Source: Hyphomicrobiales bacterium (GTDB taxonomy: Bacteria; Pseudomonadota; Alphaproteobacteria; Rhizobiales; Xanthobacteraceae). Taken from it: a stretch of 8,223 bases of DNA. The notes below the pieces were generated by a model. The model saw nothing but the letters and a program-made list of their open reading frames with translations, was not told the DNA's origin and did not search any database. Made by a program: the position numbers and the translations under genes. The DNA lies in contig PLTE01000169.1 in assembly GCA_003164375.1 (NCBI GenBank), positions 8,599 through 16,821 of the forward strand. The letters are read 5' to 3'. Below, one piece after another: positions 7,355-8,223 of this stretch; position 1 is the stretch's first letter; every line of letters begins with the position of its first letter.

Positions 7355-7366
7355 CCGTTTGAACGG
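7355..7366. promoter_or_regulatory. Palindromic operator-like site overlapping the expected -35 of eutB
   Basis: CCGTT (7355-7359) and AACGG (7362-7366) form perfect five-base arms around a two-base centre. The palindrome covers the -35 position implied by the TATAAT at 7338-7343. The adjacent LysR-type gene makes that regulator the obvious candidate, although LysR activators more often bind a T-N11-A dyad centred near -65. Binding directly over -35 would be compatible with repression or with a class II-like activator. Confidence 0.35.
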
Positions 7367-7408
7367 GCCAAGTTTCACGACGCCTTGCCATCGGCCGGGC
7401 AGGCAAAA

Positions 7409-8223
7409 TCACTCACGATCCCACGGCGGTTCGGGGACGAAGCGGCTGATCAGGAAATCGATGAAAGCGCGCAGCTTTGCCGACGGATGCGGCTCGGGCA
7501 GGAAGACGGCGTAAATGCCGACAAACTCGATGGTCGGATGATCCAACGCGACGCGTTTGAGCGTGCCCGCGCGCAGGTCGTCGGCAACGATAAATGTCGG
7601 CTGGTAGATCAGACCCTGGCCGGCGATGGCCGCAGCGCGCAGCGCATCGCCGTTATTGGCGCGGAGATTTCCCGACACGTTTACCGCGATCTCGCCGCGC
7701 GCCCCGAATGTCCAGTGGTCGGCGCCGGTGATGCGAGACAGCGTATAGCCGAGACAGTTGTGGCGGGTCAGGTCTGCCACCGTGCGCGGCGTGCCGCGCG
7801 CTTCAAGGTAGGACGGCGCGGCGCAGACGATGGTGCGGCACGGCGCGATGCGGCGGGCGACCAGGCTCGAATCGCTCAAGCTGCCGATGCGGATCGCGAG
7901 ATCCCAGCCTTCCTCGGCGAGATCGACCAGGCGGTCATTGAGACCGAGGTCGACGGTGACCCGTGGACAGCGGTGCGCGAACTCCGACAGCATAGGCGCG
8001 ATCTGGCGCGTGCCGAATGAGACCGGCGCGTTGAGCCGCAGCACGCCCTGCGGTTCGAAGCGTTCGGCGGCAACCGCGCTGTCCGCAGCGTCAAGATCAA
8101 CGAGAACGCGCGCCGATGCCTCGAGATAATTGCGTCCGGCTTCGGTGATCGAAAGCCGGCGCGTCGTGCGGTGAAAGAGCTTTACGCCCAAGCGCGCTTC
8201 GAGCGCGGCGATGTGCTTGGTCA
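7409..8223 (-). CDS. LysR-family transcriptional regulator, partial at 5' end
   Basis: This is a LysR-type DNA-binding regulator that enters from the right edge; 270 residues are visible and about 30 N-terminal residues lie outside. The first visible residues, KHIAALEARLGVKLFHRTTR, are the end of the winged helix-turn-helix, followed by LSITEAGRNYLE and the linker helix. The rest is the effector-binding domain, with DLAEEGWDLAIRIGSLSDS and VARRIAP typical of the CrgA-like branch. The TTG at 8191 is an internal codon, not the start, because the helix-turn-helix continues upstream in frame. The gene lies 101 bases upstream of eutB and reads the same way, so it probably controls the eutBC-phzF block. 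Its effector, perhaps ethanolamine or a breakdown product, is inferred from position only. Confidence 0.93.
   Translation of the reverse strand, partial: TKHIAALEARLGVKLFHRTTRRLSITEAGRNYLEASARVLVDLDAADSAVAAERFEPQGVLRLNAPVSFGTRQIAPMLSEFAHRCPRVTVDLGLNDRLVDLAEEGWDLAIRIGSLSDSSLVARRIAPCRTIVCAAPSYLEARGTPRTVADLTRHNCLGYTLSRITGADHWTFGARGEIAVNVSGNLRANNGDALRAAAIAGQGLIYQPTFIVADDLRAGTLKRVALDHPTIEFVGIYAVFLPEPHPSAKLRAFIDFLISRFVPEPPWDRE

Noticed and set aside
7308..7412. N-terminal extension of EutB to the ATG at 7412
   Set aside because: It would translate across the promoter-like TATAAT and overlap the lysR stop; the family N-terminus starts at MYSATVG, which has its own ribosome binding site.
6555..7514. 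A 319-codon plus-strand open frame antisense to eutB
   Set aside because: It is opposite the highly conserved eutB and spans its promoter; composition is that of a shadow frame.

Overview
The window looks like GC-rich chromosomal DNA from an alphaproteobacterium, most likely a Bradyrhizobium/Rhodopseudomonas-like member of the Rhizobiales/Hyphomicrobiales. This rests on strong GC bias at third codon positions, on a fused transporter-acyltransferase-acyl-ACP synthetase gene of a kind I associate with that group, and on a tricarboxylate-type binding protein of the expanded Bug family. The taxon is inferred from protein style, not from a marker gene. I see no RNA genes, insertion sequences, CRISPR arrays or attachment sites.

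Layout, left to right. (1) Positions 1-2800, minus strand, hold the first 933 codons of a three-part fusion: an LplT-like major facilitator domain, a PlsC lysophospholipid acyltransferase and an acyl-ACP synthetase (Aas). It runs off the left edge. (2) Positions 2801-3190 are a 390-base divergent intergenic region with an AT-rich patch between facing TTGAC elements and two inverted repeats. (3) Positions 3191-4177, plus strand, encode an exported Bug/TctC-family solute-binding protein with a Tat-type signal peptide and no membrane partners in view. (4) Positions 4233-8223, minus strand, carry a co-directional block transcribed right to left: a LysR-type regulator (cut by the right edge), eutB, eutC and a PhzF-family protein. 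eutB and eutC overlap by 4 bases (ATGA); phzF follows 34 bases after eutC.

How the genes fit together. EutB and EutC form adenosylcobalamin-dependent ethanolamine ammonia-lyase, which splits ethanolamine into acetaldehyde and ammonia. The LysR gene directly upstream and the promoter-like region between it and eutB (a perfect TATAAT with a palindrome over the expected -35) suggest local control of the lyase. No reactivase (eutA), microcompartment shell, aldehyde dehydrogenase or permease gene is in the window. The neighbouring Aas fusion takes up and re-acylates lysophosphatidylethanolamine, so the window pairs phospholipid repair with breakdown of that lipid's head group; a functional link is an inference. 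The PhzF-like protein and the orphan Bug protein are the least explained members.

I found no clearly new system. The most interesting points are the eutBC-phzF arrangement, the operator-like palindrome upstream of eutB, and the orphan binding protein between two ethanolamine-related loci.
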